DNA from: RGIG7111 sp036839975
Lineage (GTDB): Bacteria > Bacillota > Clostridia > Peptostreptococcales > Anaerovoracaceae
Reading direction: 5' to 3'
Assembly: GCA_036839975.1 (NCBI GenBank)
Contig: DAISVU010000010.1
Span: 1-52,021, forward strand
Length of the DNA: 52,021 nt
This document shows, piece by piece, positions 33,629-41,173 of this stretch. The translations under genes were made by a program, and so were the position numbers. The notes beneath the pieces are model-generated. The model did no database searches and had not been told where the DNA came from. It saw only the letters and a program-made list of their open reading frames with translations. Within the stretch, counting starts at the first letter, position 1; every line of letters starts with the position of its first letter.

Positions 33629-35146
33629 ATGAGTGAAAACAGCAATAATCTAACTAATAATCCTCAGAAAAAAGGGGTAAGTGCTGTTGACTTTTTCTGT
33701 ATTGGATTCGGCGCCATTGTCGGAGTTGGTTGGGCGGTAGCCATCAACGGCTGGATGACTAGTTGCGGCGGTCCTGTACCGGCGGCACTCGGATACCTTC
33801 TGGTGATGGTAATGATGGTACCTGTAGGTCTGTGTTATGCGGAGCTCGTACCTATGATGCCGGTTGCCGGAGGTGTAATGGCATTCTCTTTGAAAGCATT
33901 TAACTCTACAGTATCAATCATAGGTGCATGGGGCTCTCTCGGCGGTATGATCGCGATCATACCTTGGGAAGCTATCCAGGTAACTGACATACTGAACTAC
34001 CTGATTCCATCACTTAAATCGGGAGATCCGCTTTATCAGGTGATGGGTTCAGACATTTATCTTACAACAATAATAATAGGAGTAATATTCTCATTCCTGC
34101 TGTTCGCACTGAATATGCGCGGACTGGCTTCAGCAGCATTTGTGCAGAAAATTCTCTGTTTTATGCTGATCGGCTGTGCTATCCTGGGCGGTGTTGTATC
34201 ACTTATCTACGGTAACTCCGACAATATGAAGCCTATATATGATGTATCAAATCCACAGATCTACGGAGAAGCAGAAGGACTTAAGCAGGTTGCACACACA
34301 GGTCTTATGGGTGGAATGCTCGCAATTGTGGCACAGGCTGCATTTTTCCTTGCGGGATTTGAAACTATACCGCAGGGTATTGAAGATGCCGGCGGTGATA
34401 TTAACGCCGTAGGTAAAACAGTTGTACTTTCAGTAACATGTGCATGTATTTTCTATGCATTTCTCCTGTTTGCATTTGGTTGCGGATGGCCATGGCAGGA
34501 ATTCGCTCTCATGGAAAGACCTGCAGCTGCAACTATGTTCCTGTCACTTCTTGCCGGAACAGGCGGAAAGGTCATGTACTGGATACTGACAATCGGAGCT
34601 CTGGCTGGGTTGTTCACTACTTGGAATGGATTCTTCACAGCATCAGCAAACATACTCATGGGCATGGCTCGCGGACGTCTTATTCCGAGGTTCTATGCTA
34701 AACAAAACAAAAATGACATTGCCGTTAATGGTCAGATCACAGTGCTTGTGCTGTCATGCGTAGGCCCGTTCCTTGGACCGAATCTTATAGACTCCATCAC
34801 ATGTTTCTCGGCATCAGCATTTATGCTTTCATGGTCATTGACAACTTGGTCACTGGTAGTTCTGAGGAAAAGATACCCGAACTGGAAACGCCCGTACAGG
34901 ATTCCGGGAGGGATCGGAATGGGTCTGTTCGCTGCTATATGTGTAACGGCCTCATTCATACTTATGTTCGTACCGGCAAGTCCATTCTTTGTAGGCGCTC
35001 TGTCTGTGAAGATGTTCTGCATATGGATTGTTATAGGTCTTGTGCTTTATCTCCTGTCTTCCGGTCAGCGTAAAGGACTCTCAAGAGAACAGATTGAAGA
35101 AGGTGTATTCGGTGGTATTGAACTTGATACCGGTGAAAGAGTTTAA
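33629..35146 (+). CDS. APC-superfamily amino acid/polyamine-type permease, copy 2
   Basis: A 505-residue, twelve-helix transporter aligning without gaps to copy 1 and identical at roughly nine in ten residues. Differences cluster in TM segments and loops such as WMTSCGG versus WMIGCGG and KSGDPL neighbours, which may tune substrate or affinity. Two nucleotide tracts are almost unchanged between copies (34232-34311 and 34721-34871) while the rest differs mostly at third positions, which suggests gene conversion. It has its own promoter and a leader like that of copy 1. Confidence 0.9.
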   Translation: MSENSNNLTNNPQKKGVSAVDFFCIGFGAIVGVGWAVAINGWMTSCGGPVPAALGYLLVMVMMVPVGLCYAELVPMMPVAGGVMAFSLKAFNSTVSIIGAWGSLGGMIAIIPWEAIQVTDILNYLIPSLKSGDPLYQVMGSDIYLTTIIIGVIFSFLLFALNMRGLASAAFVQKILCFMLIGCAILGGVVSLIYGNSDNMKPIYDVSNPQIYGEAEGLKQVAHTGLMGGMLAIVAQAAFFLAGFETIPQGIEDAGGDINAVGKTVVLSVTCACIFYAFLLFAFGCGWPWQEFALMERPAAATMFLSLLAGTGGKVMYWILTIGALAGLFTTWNGFFTASANILMGMARGRLIPRFYAKQNKNDIAVNGQITVLVLSCVGPFLGPNLIDSITCFSASAFMLSWSLTTWSLVVLRKRYPNWKRPYRIPGGIGMGLFAAICVTASFILMFVPASPFFVGALSVKMFCIWIVIGLVLYLLSSGQRKGLSREQIEEGVFGGIELDTGERV

Positions 35147-35188
35147 AGATATTGAATAGAAACAAACAACTCTTATAGCAATTAAAAC

Positions 35189-35218
35189 GAAAGGCGCAGC
35201 TTCGGCTGCGTCTTTCGC
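35189..35218. terminator. UUCG-loop hairpin after permease 2
   Basis: A 13-bp stem (35189-35201/35206-35218, one G·U) closed by C(UUCG)G. The flank on the plus-strand side is CTTAACG, a poor U-tract, whereas on the minus strand TTTTAATT follows. It could be a 3' end for permease 2 or a terminator for antisense transcription. Confidence 0.6.
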
Positions 35219-35500
35219 TTAACGAAGATAATGTCAAGTGATTGTTAATTATCGTGTATTTGCTGCGTTTTGAACAACAACACACAGCCTTATATGATTC
35301 AAATGCATGGTAAAAATGATATTGTCGTAAAAGAAGCGTATTGATATGTTTAAGTTTGCCCGGCACGATCAGATTGCTGAAAGCGTGTGCTTTTTAATAT
35401 AACTTCGTAAAATTATTTAGCCTGTTGACAATACATCCGGTAAATAAACGAATAAGAAACATAAAAAATATAAAATCAGTTCTTTGCGAGTGTGCTTTTG
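35219..35500. other. Intergenic region downstream of permease 2
   Basis: No gene recognised. A TTGACA at 35424 has no matching -10. Nothing else stands out. Confidence 0.5.
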
Positions 35501-35592
35501 TTGACAAAAGATAGTGTATTTTGATAAAATTTATCTGGTTAAAACCAACGTTATTATCTATATGTTTTTTGCCGCACAGTGTGTTTGCGGCA
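35501..35592 (+). promoter_or_regulatory. Promoter and leader of the four-helix membrane protein gene
   Basis: TTGACA (35501-35506), 18-base spacer, TAAAAT (35525-35530). The 12-base palindrome TGGTTAAAACCA (35536-35547) sits at the expected start site. A perfect 7-bp inverted repeat TGCCGCA/TGCGGCA (35570-35576/35586-35592) ends 8 bases before the AGGAGG region and could affect translation. Confidence 0.65.
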
Positions 35593-35611
35593 CGTACTAG
35601 GAGGTTATTTC

Positions 35612-36352
35612 ATGGAAACTAAACAAAGATCAAAGATGCTGTTTGTAGTAGGTATCATAATGATCGTTTTTGGAGCAATAGGATTGATAGGAGGACTCAT
35701 TGTTCTTGCAGGTGTTTCTGCTGCAAGCTCTTATCTTTCTTATACAGGTATTTCAGCGGGAGTTTACATCGGAATGGTTACATTCAGTGTTGTAGGCTCT
35801 GCACTTCAGCTGACGGCAGGTATATTTGGTATTATATACAGCAAGAAACCTGTAAAAGCACAGTTCTGTATAATATGTGGGATTGTTGTTATAGCGGTAC
35901 AGGTAATATCACTTATACTTACAATTTATATCTATATGTCGCTTTCAAACGGTCCGATGAGCGCATACTCACCTAATATAGTGAGCGGTTCTACTATAGC
36001 AGGTTCTGTTCTCGGCTTTGTACTTCCGGTATTATATCTGATTGGAGCACTTAAGCTTAAAAAGATGGCGGAAAGCCAGAATATTCCAAATCCGTTTGCG
36101 CAGGACAGTGTTCAGACAGGACCACAGAGGCAGTTCGTAAATAATACACCGCAAGGACAGGTGCCGAATGCACAACAGGGAGTACCTGGACAAGCAACGC
36201 AGGGTAATGTTCAACCTCGAGCTCCGCAGGCAGCACCTCAGCAGGCTCCGCAGACAGCACCTCAGGCGCCTCAAAGTCAACCGACATCTGATCAAGGAAT
36301 GCAAAATGCAGCTCCTGAGCATGAAGCGCCAAAGAATCCTGAAGACGTATAA
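35612..36352 (+). CDS. Four-helix membrane protein with Pro/Gln/Ala-rich tail
   Basis: A 246-residue protein not assigned to a named family with confidence; it resembles DUF4064-type membrane proteins in layout. Four transmembrane helices lie at about 10-33, 48-72, 79-103 and 123-143. Both ends would be cytoplasmic. From about 170 to 246 the chain is low-complexity, rich in P, Q, A and N (repeats like APQQAPQ and APQAPQ) and ends acidic. AGGAGG 7 bases before the ATG at 35612 sets the start; the frame is open to 35579 without an SD. It is transcribed alone from a strong promoter. Confidence 0.75.
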   Translation: METKQRSKMLFVVGIIMIVFGAIGLIGGLIVLAGVSAASSYLSYTGISAGVYIGMVTFSVVGSALQLTAGIFGIIYSKKPVKAQFCIICGIVVIAVQVISLILTIYIYMSLSNGPMSAYSPNIVSGSTIAGSVLGFVLPVLYLIGALKLKKMAESQNIPNPFAQDSVQTGPQRQFVNNTPQGQVPNAQQGVPGQATQGNVQPRAPQAAPQQAPQTAPQAPQSQPTSDQGMQNAAPEHEAPKNPEDV

Positions 36353-36450
36353 TATGATTTGACATGTTATACATAAAATCCAGGAAAGAGACTACCGTTA
36401 AATGGGTATTTATACCGTTATGTGGACAATGAAATAAATAAGATTTTTTG

Positions 36451-36483
36451 CAGTCAGTGACAGTTCGTCACTGGCTGTTTTTT
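36451..36483 (+). terminator. Rho-independent terminator
   Basis: An 11-bp stem (36451-36461/36467-36477, one G·U) with loop AGTTC and six T residues (36478-36483). Terminates the preceding membrane protein gene; TTTTTT-side A/T flanks suggest it may also act in reverse. Confidence 0.85.
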
Positions 36484-36638
36484 ATAACGGGGCGGCAGAA
36501 CAAGCTGCCGGCACCGGAGAAAGATTTTTGATAAAACGAGAGTCTGAAATCTTGACACAGGACAAGTGTGTACAGGCGCAGCTTATATATAAGCATGTTG
36601 TATATTATTTTGTTAACAATGGAATTTTCAAAATACTG

Positions 36639-36666
36639 TTGACAATCCACGGGATATCATTATAAT
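36639..36666 (+). promoter_or_regulatory. Promoter of the surface protein gene
   Basis: TTGACA (36639-36644), 16-base spacer, TATAAT (36661-36666). The leader is about 86 bases. Confidence 0.8.
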
Positions 36667-36758
36667 AAATAATATACAGAAATGGTAAATAATGTATATT
36701 ATGGCGATGAATTCAAGGGAGTGTTCATTAGCGTCTATACGGGAGGATAAAGAAAAGT

Positions 36759-39431
36759 ATGGTGAAAGACAATATATTTAAAAGAAAAATTATTTCATGG
36801 AGTTTGGTATTTATAATGGCGGCGTCAATGCTTCCTGTACTGTTTCTGATAAGTTTAAATGAAGTATCAGGAGAGAGTCTGGTCAAGATAGGAAACGGCG
36901 GAGTAATGTATGCCAAGTCCAAGCTTGGCAAAGGTGCTGACGGAAGGTATTACTACTGTTCTCCTTATGGTGACGGAAGCAGGGAACTTAAGCTGCAGAT
37001 AAAAAGGAAAGGAGTATATCATATTTGTTACTGTATAAATCCGTGGAATACAATTAATACAGGTTCCGGGTACAAGGCAAACAGCTATGCCAAGTCGGTA
37101 AAGCTTAAGGAAACCAATCGTGCTACGCGAGAATATCTGGGATCCATAATGGCGTTTTCGTACAACAAAGGAAGGGGAGACGGGGTTTCCGGAACTAATG
37201 GAAACGATTATTACATGGCAACGCAGATGATAATATGGCAGTTTGTCACCGGACACAGATCAAATGTGAAGGATAAATTTACACCTTATATAAAGGATGG
37301 CTACTATAAAGCAATAAGAAACAGACCGGCATGGAAATCATATCTGAAGATATTGGCAAATGCAAAAAAATATTATTACGGCCCGAGTTTTAAAGGAAAA
37401 ACTATAAAATTGAAAGAAACGAGTCCGGGAAGCGGTAAGTTTAGAAAGACTATAGCAGATGTTAAAGGTGTGGGTTTATCGGCTGTAATAATGAATGGAG
37501 TCAGTGTAAAAAAGAATGGAAACAAGTATACCTTCGCACTTGAAAAGGAGGTGCCGAAAAATAAAGCAAAGATGGTGACCTTTAAAATGAATGTTAACAC
37601 AGGACTGCCGGCTGATCAAAAGCCTCTGATATTCGATCCCGTAAGGTTGGTAAGCAGACGACAGGGACTGGCATATGGGTCCAATCTGCCGCGCAGATAC
37701 AAGGTAATGGTGTGGTCTGCTGCAACGTTAAAGGATAAGCAAAGACCTGGAGAATTAAAAATTGTCAAAAAAACTTCAGACGGGAGTCCGGTAAACGGCT
37801 TTAAGTTCTTTGTAAAAGGTAAAACATCTGCAGGGAAGTCTTTTGAAAAAATATTCGGGCCGACTGATGAAAATGGTATTATCGTAAATGATATAGATGC
37901 CGGCACATATGAGATTACGGAATTGATGGATAAGGATCAAAATCTGAAGTATAGACGACCGGAAAGCCGCACTGTAACTTTAGAAGACGGTGATGATGAA
38001 ACCATTGAATTTGAAAATGAAGTGAAAACGGGGAATGGAAGGATATTGAAGACTGCAGATGATGGACATGTCGGCGATATAACGTTCAATATAAAAGGAA
38101 CTGCTGACTGGGGTGAATATATAGAGACTAATGTCACCACAAGTAAGGCTGAATATTCGGAGGTTAAAGGTGAAGAAAAAGTTACAGAAAACAGTACAGA
38201 AGACAGTGAACAGCAGGGAAATGATATAAAACAGGAAAGTGAACTCGAGGGCAGTGATGCTCCGGGAGAGTTTATAGATGAAGCTGGAGAAATCATAGAT
38301 ACTCCTGATGAAATCGTATCAGATAATGAAACCGGAAATTCAATAAAGGAGATCGAAGATCGGGGTGGAAAATGCGGAATCAGCGATTTTGAACTGCCGG
38401 CAGGTGAGTATGTCATAACTGAAGTAAATCCGGCCCCTGCGTTATATAAGGATACAACTCCTGTAAATATCACTGTAAATGATGGTGATCATATATATAT
38501 AAAGTTCCACAATGTGAGAAAATATAGCATAAAGACTTCTGCTGTTGATATAAAGAATGGAACTAATACGGCTTTTGCGGAAAAGAATGCAAGGGTGGTT
38601 GATAATGTCAAGCTTACGGGGCTAAGAGCAGGAGATACTTATACCGTTGTTGGAAGGCTTATGCATAAAAATGGCAGTAAGTCGGTAAAGGAAGTAAAAA
38701 GTGCAGACGATAAGGCAGTTATTTCAGCGAAAACGTTCAAAGCCGAAGATGAAGCCGAGACCGTCAATATTTCATATGATTTCGATGCACACGGCATGGC
38801 GGGGAAAGACATTGTCGTATATGAGTACCTTCTAGCCGGAACAAAGACCGCATATGTAAAGGAAAACAAGATTATAGATATTAAAAAGTTAAAAGCAGAT
38901 GCACTGTCAGCTGAAGACAACATTGATAATGAAGAACAGACAATCCATTTTCCACTTATAAGAACAACCGCAACTGTTTCAGGCTCACACAGAGCCAAAT
39001 TTTCCAATGAACCGGTTGAAATTGTAGACGAAGTGAGCTATGGCAACCTGACGCCAGGTGAAAAATATACTCTGACAGGTGAACTTATGGATGCGAATAC
39101 CGGAAAACCTATCGGTGTAAAAGTGAAACATGACTTTATTCCCGAAAAAGTAAGCGGCAAAGAGAATATCATTTTTAAATATCGTGCCGCCAAGGCTAAG
39201 AAATCGAATTTGGTGGTATTTGAAACGCTGACTGCCAGGGGTAAGATAGTAGGCGAACATAGGGATTTAAAGGACAGGAATCAGACAGTGGAATTTACAG
39301 ATGAGGAAAGATCATCTGGACTTAATGTCAAGACCGGTGATGAAAACAGAATGTCTTTGTTTGTTATATTTACGGTTATGTTAGTTGCAGGCTCGGGAAT
39401 AATAGCGCTTTACAGTGGCAGGAGAAACTGA
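36759..39431 (+). CDS. Cell-wall-anchored adhesin with thioester, SpaA-like and VaFE domains
   Basis: An 890-residue secreted protein. Signal peptide about 1-40. Residues 60-200 look like a thioester (TQXA) domain: YCINPW holds C92 and ATQMIIWQF holds Q156, the pair that would form a Cys-Gln thioester able to bond host or matrix amines. SpaA-like beta domains follow at 331-421 and 425-587; the second is split by an acidic low-complexity insert (about 455-538). Two VaFE-type repeats (590-735, 735-847) lead to a sorting signal: NVKTGD (856-861), hydrophobic helix 866-884, and RRN. GGGAGGA precedes the ATG by about 12 bases. No sortase is in the window. Confidence 0.88.
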   Translation: MVKDNIFKRKIISWSLVFIMAASMLPVLFLISLNEVSGESLVKIGNGGVMYAKSKLGKGADGRYYYCSPYGDGSRELKLQIKRKGVYHICYCINPWNTINTGSGYKANSYAKSVKLKETNRATREYLGSIMAFSYNKGRGDGVSGTNGNDYYMATQMIIWQFVTGHRSNVKDKFTPYIKDGYYKAIRNRPAWKSYLKILANAKKYYYGPSFKGKTIKLKETSPGSGKFRKTIADVKGVGLSAVIMNGVSVKKNGNKYTFALEKEVPKNKAKMVTFKMNVNTGLPADQKPLIFDPVRLVSRRQGLAYGSNLPRRYKVMVWSAATLKDKQRPGELKIVKKTSDGSPVNGFKFFVKGKTSAGKSFEKIFGPTDENGIIVNDIDAGTYEITELMDKDQNLKYRRPESRTVTLEDGDDETIEFENEVKTGNGRILKTADDGHVGDITFNIKGTADWGEYIETNVTTSKAEYSEVKGEEKVTENSTEDSEQQGNDIKQESELEGSDAPGEFIDEAGEIIDTPDEIVSDNETGNSIKEIEDRGGKCGISDFELPAGEYVITEVNPAPALYKDTTPVNITVNDGDHIYIKFHNVRKYSIKTSAVDIKNGTNTAFAEKNARVVDNVKLTGLRAGDTYTVVGRLMHKNGSKSVKEVKSADDKAVISAKTFKAEDEAETVNISYDFDAHGMAGKDIVVYEYLLAGTKTAYVKENKIIDIKKLKADALSAEDNIDNEEQTIHFPLIRTTATVSGSHRAKFSNEPVEIVDEVSYGNLTPGEKYTLTGELMDANTGKPIGVKVKHDFIPEKVSGKENIIFKYRAAKAKKSNLVVFETLTARGKIVGEHRDLKDRNQTVEFTDEERSSGLNVKTGDENRMSLFVIFTVMLVAGSGIIALYSGRRN

Positions 39432-39497
39432 TGTAAGCATATTATTAAAAATCATAATATGCAGAACAGGTAGAGTATAAGTTTCTCTTTTGTCAAT

Positions 39498-39541
39498 ATG
39501 AAGTAGAGGGGTTGCTTGAGAATGTATCTTCTCTGCTTCAT
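39498..39541 (+). terminator. Hairpin after the surface protein gene
   Basis: Arms 39498-39508 and 39531-39541 pair over 11 bases (one G·U) with a 22-base loop; only a weak T-rich tail (CTGATCTTT). Possible terminator. Confidence 0.4.
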
Positions 39542-39814
39542 CTGATCTTTAAATGGTATCGATAAGTTTTATGTTTATTGCACATATAGAACATAATTTA
39601 ATGTTTATTATAAAAAAGACTGTTAAAAACAAAAGCGGTGCTTGTAATTCGGGTCTCATTGAATGATAGAAATCGGATTAACAGTTATTTTCTCAGGTCA
39701 TTTTGATAAAAGCCTGCAAAATTCATTTATGAGAGAATGATGAAAAGGAACCTTATTGAAATGTGCGACAGTTAAACTTGCAGTTTTTCAACATATAAAT
39801 ACCTTGAAAAATCC
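39542..39814. other. Intergenic region before the second tRNA operon
   Basis: A/T-rich, no gene or hairpin recognised. Confidence 0.5.
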
Positions 39815-39843
39815 TTGACACAACTGCACTGAAATGGTAACAT
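39815..39843 (+). promoter_or_regulatory. Promoter of the six-tRNA operon
   Basis: TTGACA (39815-39820), 17-base spacer, TAACAT (39838-39843); first tRNA starts 36 bases downstream. Confidence 0.8.
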
Positions 39844-39879
39844 AACTTCTGCGGCAGTAAAAACAAACGCTGCTCGTGT

Positions 39880-39956
39880 GGCGGTGTAGCTTAGTTGGTT
39901 AGAGCGTCCGGTTCATACCCGGAAGGTCGGTGGTTCGACTCCACTCGCCGCTACCA
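39880..39956 (+). tRNA. tRNA-Met, elongator (anticodon CAT)
   Basis: Acceptor GGCGGTG/CGCCGCT pairs from position 1, unlike the initiator. Anticodon loop TTCATAC. The overall sequence is close to the Bacillus elongator Met tRNA, so a lysidine-modified Ile tRNA is less likely. CCA encoded. Confidence 0.9.
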
Positions 39957-39961
39957 TATTG

Positions 39962-40037
39962 GGGCGCTTAGCTCAGCTGGGAGAGCACCTGCCTTACAAG
40001 CAGGGGGTCACAGGTTCGAGCCCTGTAGCGCCCACCA
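39962..40037 (+). tRNA. tRNA-Val (anticodon TAC)
   Basis: Acceptor GGGCGCT/AGCGCCC, anticodon stem CCTGC/GCAGG with loop CTTACAA, T-loop TTCGAGC, CCA encoded. Confidence 0.95.
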
Positions 40038-40091
40038 TTAAAGATAATTGTGCAGGCCTTTAAGGGATTGTGCAAAATAACGAATAAGCGC

Positions 40092-40168
40092 GGTCCGGTA
40101 GTTCAGTTGGTTAGAATGCCAGCCTGTCACGCTGGAGGTCGTCGGTTCGAACCCGATCCGGATCGCCA
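40092..40168 (+). tRNA. tRNA-Asp (anticodon GTC)
   Basis: Acceptor GGTCCGG/CCGGATC with one G·U, anticodon stem CCAGC/GCTGG with loop CTGTCAC, discriminator G, CCA encoded. Confidence 0.95.
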
Positions 40169-40183
40169 ATTTATCAAATCTGT

Positions 40184-40260
40184 GGTGGGTATAGTCAAGT
40201 GGTCAAGACAGCGGGTTGTGGCTCCGCCATGCGTGGGTTCGAATCCCACTATCCACCCCA
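40184..40260 (+). tRNA. tRNA-His (anticodon GTG)
   Basis: Has the extra G at -1 (40184) opposite C73 (40257), the identity element of tRNA-His. Anticodon loop TTGTGGC, CCA at 40258-40260. Confidence 0.95.
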
Positions 40261-40271
40261 AATGCATATAT

Positions 40272-40346
<75 letters not shown>

Positions 40347-40351
40347 TATAG

Positions 40352-40426
40352 TGGGGTATAGCCAAGCGGTAAGGCAATGGATTCTGATTCCATCATGCGC
40401 AGGTTCGAATCCTGCTACCCTAGCCA
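40352..40426 (+). tRNA. tRNA-Gln (anticodon CTG)
   Basis: Acceptor TGGGGTA/TACCCTA, discriminator G, anticodon stem ATGGA/TCCAT with loop TTCTGAT giving CTG, CCA encoded. Reads CAG only; a TTG isoacceptor must lie elsewhere. Confidence 0.93.
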
Positions 40427-40453
40427 ATAAAAAGCACTGCATATAGTGAACTG

Positions 40454-40502
40454 GTATAAGAAAAGCAGATATGTTAAAAAAGCGTATCTGCTTTTCTTAT
40501 AC
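40454..40502 (+). terminator. 18-bp perfect hairpin ending the tRNA operon
   Basis: Arms 40454-40471 and 40485-40502 are perfectly complementary over 18 bases, loop 13 nt. The 3' arm is T-rich (CTTTTCTTATAC) but no T-run follows. Probably the 3' end of the tRNA transcript. Confidence 0.6.
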
Positions 40503-40537
40503 AAAAAAAGAGCCCCTGTGGAAATCCACAGGGCTTT
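40503..40537. terminator. Bidirectional terminator between spoVG and the tRNA operon
   Basis: Stem AGCCC-CTGTGGA/TCCACAG-GGCT (40511-40522/40525-40535, one bulged C). On the minus strand it is followed by a 7-T tract (complement of 40503-40509), a good terminator for spoVG; on the plus strand TTTGATCTTTTT follows. Confidence 0.8.
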
Positions 40538-40580
40538 GATCTTTTTCATACTTTGTCACATAGCGAATGTGTGTCGTATC

Positions 40581-40943
40581 TCAGGATCTGAAAAATCCAA
40601 ATGTTGATGTACTTTCTTCGCTTTCTGATACCTCTGCCGGCTCTTCTGCGCTTTCGTTTGCTGTCTCATCTGATTCTTCTACTCTTTCTTCGAGAATTTT
40701 GTTGTATTCCGCAAATATGGCATCTTTGATCTTATTCCTCGTTTCTGAAACGAGAGGGTGTGCTATATCGCGGAAACCGCCTTCTCCCATTTTTCGGCTT
40801 GGCATTGCAATGAAAAGTCCGTTCTGACCATCGATTATTTTGATATCGTGTACAACGAATTCATCATCAAAAGTGATAGAAACAACTGCTTTCATTTTGC
40901 CTTCGTCATTGATCTTTCGGATTCTTACATCGGTAATGTTCAT
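40581..40943 (-). CDS. spoVG: RNA-binding regulator SpoVG
   Basis: A 120-residue protein. Residues 1-85 match SpoVG (MNITDVRIRKINDEGKMKA, then FVVHDIKIIDG and FIAMPSRKMGEGGFRDIAHP); the last 35 residues are an acidic S/E-rich tail. SpoVG binds RNA and DNA and affects sporulation septation, virulence and cell wall genes. The ATG at 40943 follows AGAAAGGA; an in-frame TTG at 40964 is less likely. It is usually just upstream of glmU in the same direction; here it points away, divergent from murC and convergent with the tRNA operon. Confidence 0.94.
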   Translation of the reverse strand: MNITDVRIRKINDEGKMKAVVSITFDDEFVVHDIKIIDGQNGLFIAMPSRKMGEGGFRDIAHPLVSETRNKIKDAIFAEYNKILEERVEESDETANESAEEPAEVSESEESTSTFGFFRS

Positions 40944-41009
40944 ATGATCATCCTTTCTACCCAAACGATATAAAGACTATTTCATTTGCAAGGTTTGAGA
41001 TTATACCGT

Positions 41010-41038
41010 ATTATACAGGGAATATATGAGTATTACAA
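41010..41038 (-). promoter_or_regulatory. Promoter of spoVG
   Basis: On the minus strand TTGTAA (41033-41038), 17-base spacer, TATAAT (41010-41015). Leader about 60 bases. Confidence 0.8.
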
Positions 41039-41173
41039 GTTTTTTTTTGAAAGTTGGACAACTGTATTTTAATGTAACTTATCATTTCAAAAGCTATATT
41101 TCTATAGAATTCAGAGGGCATGTTTGGTATAATTATGGTTGTTTCTAGAGATAAGAAAGGAGCGCTTTTCACA

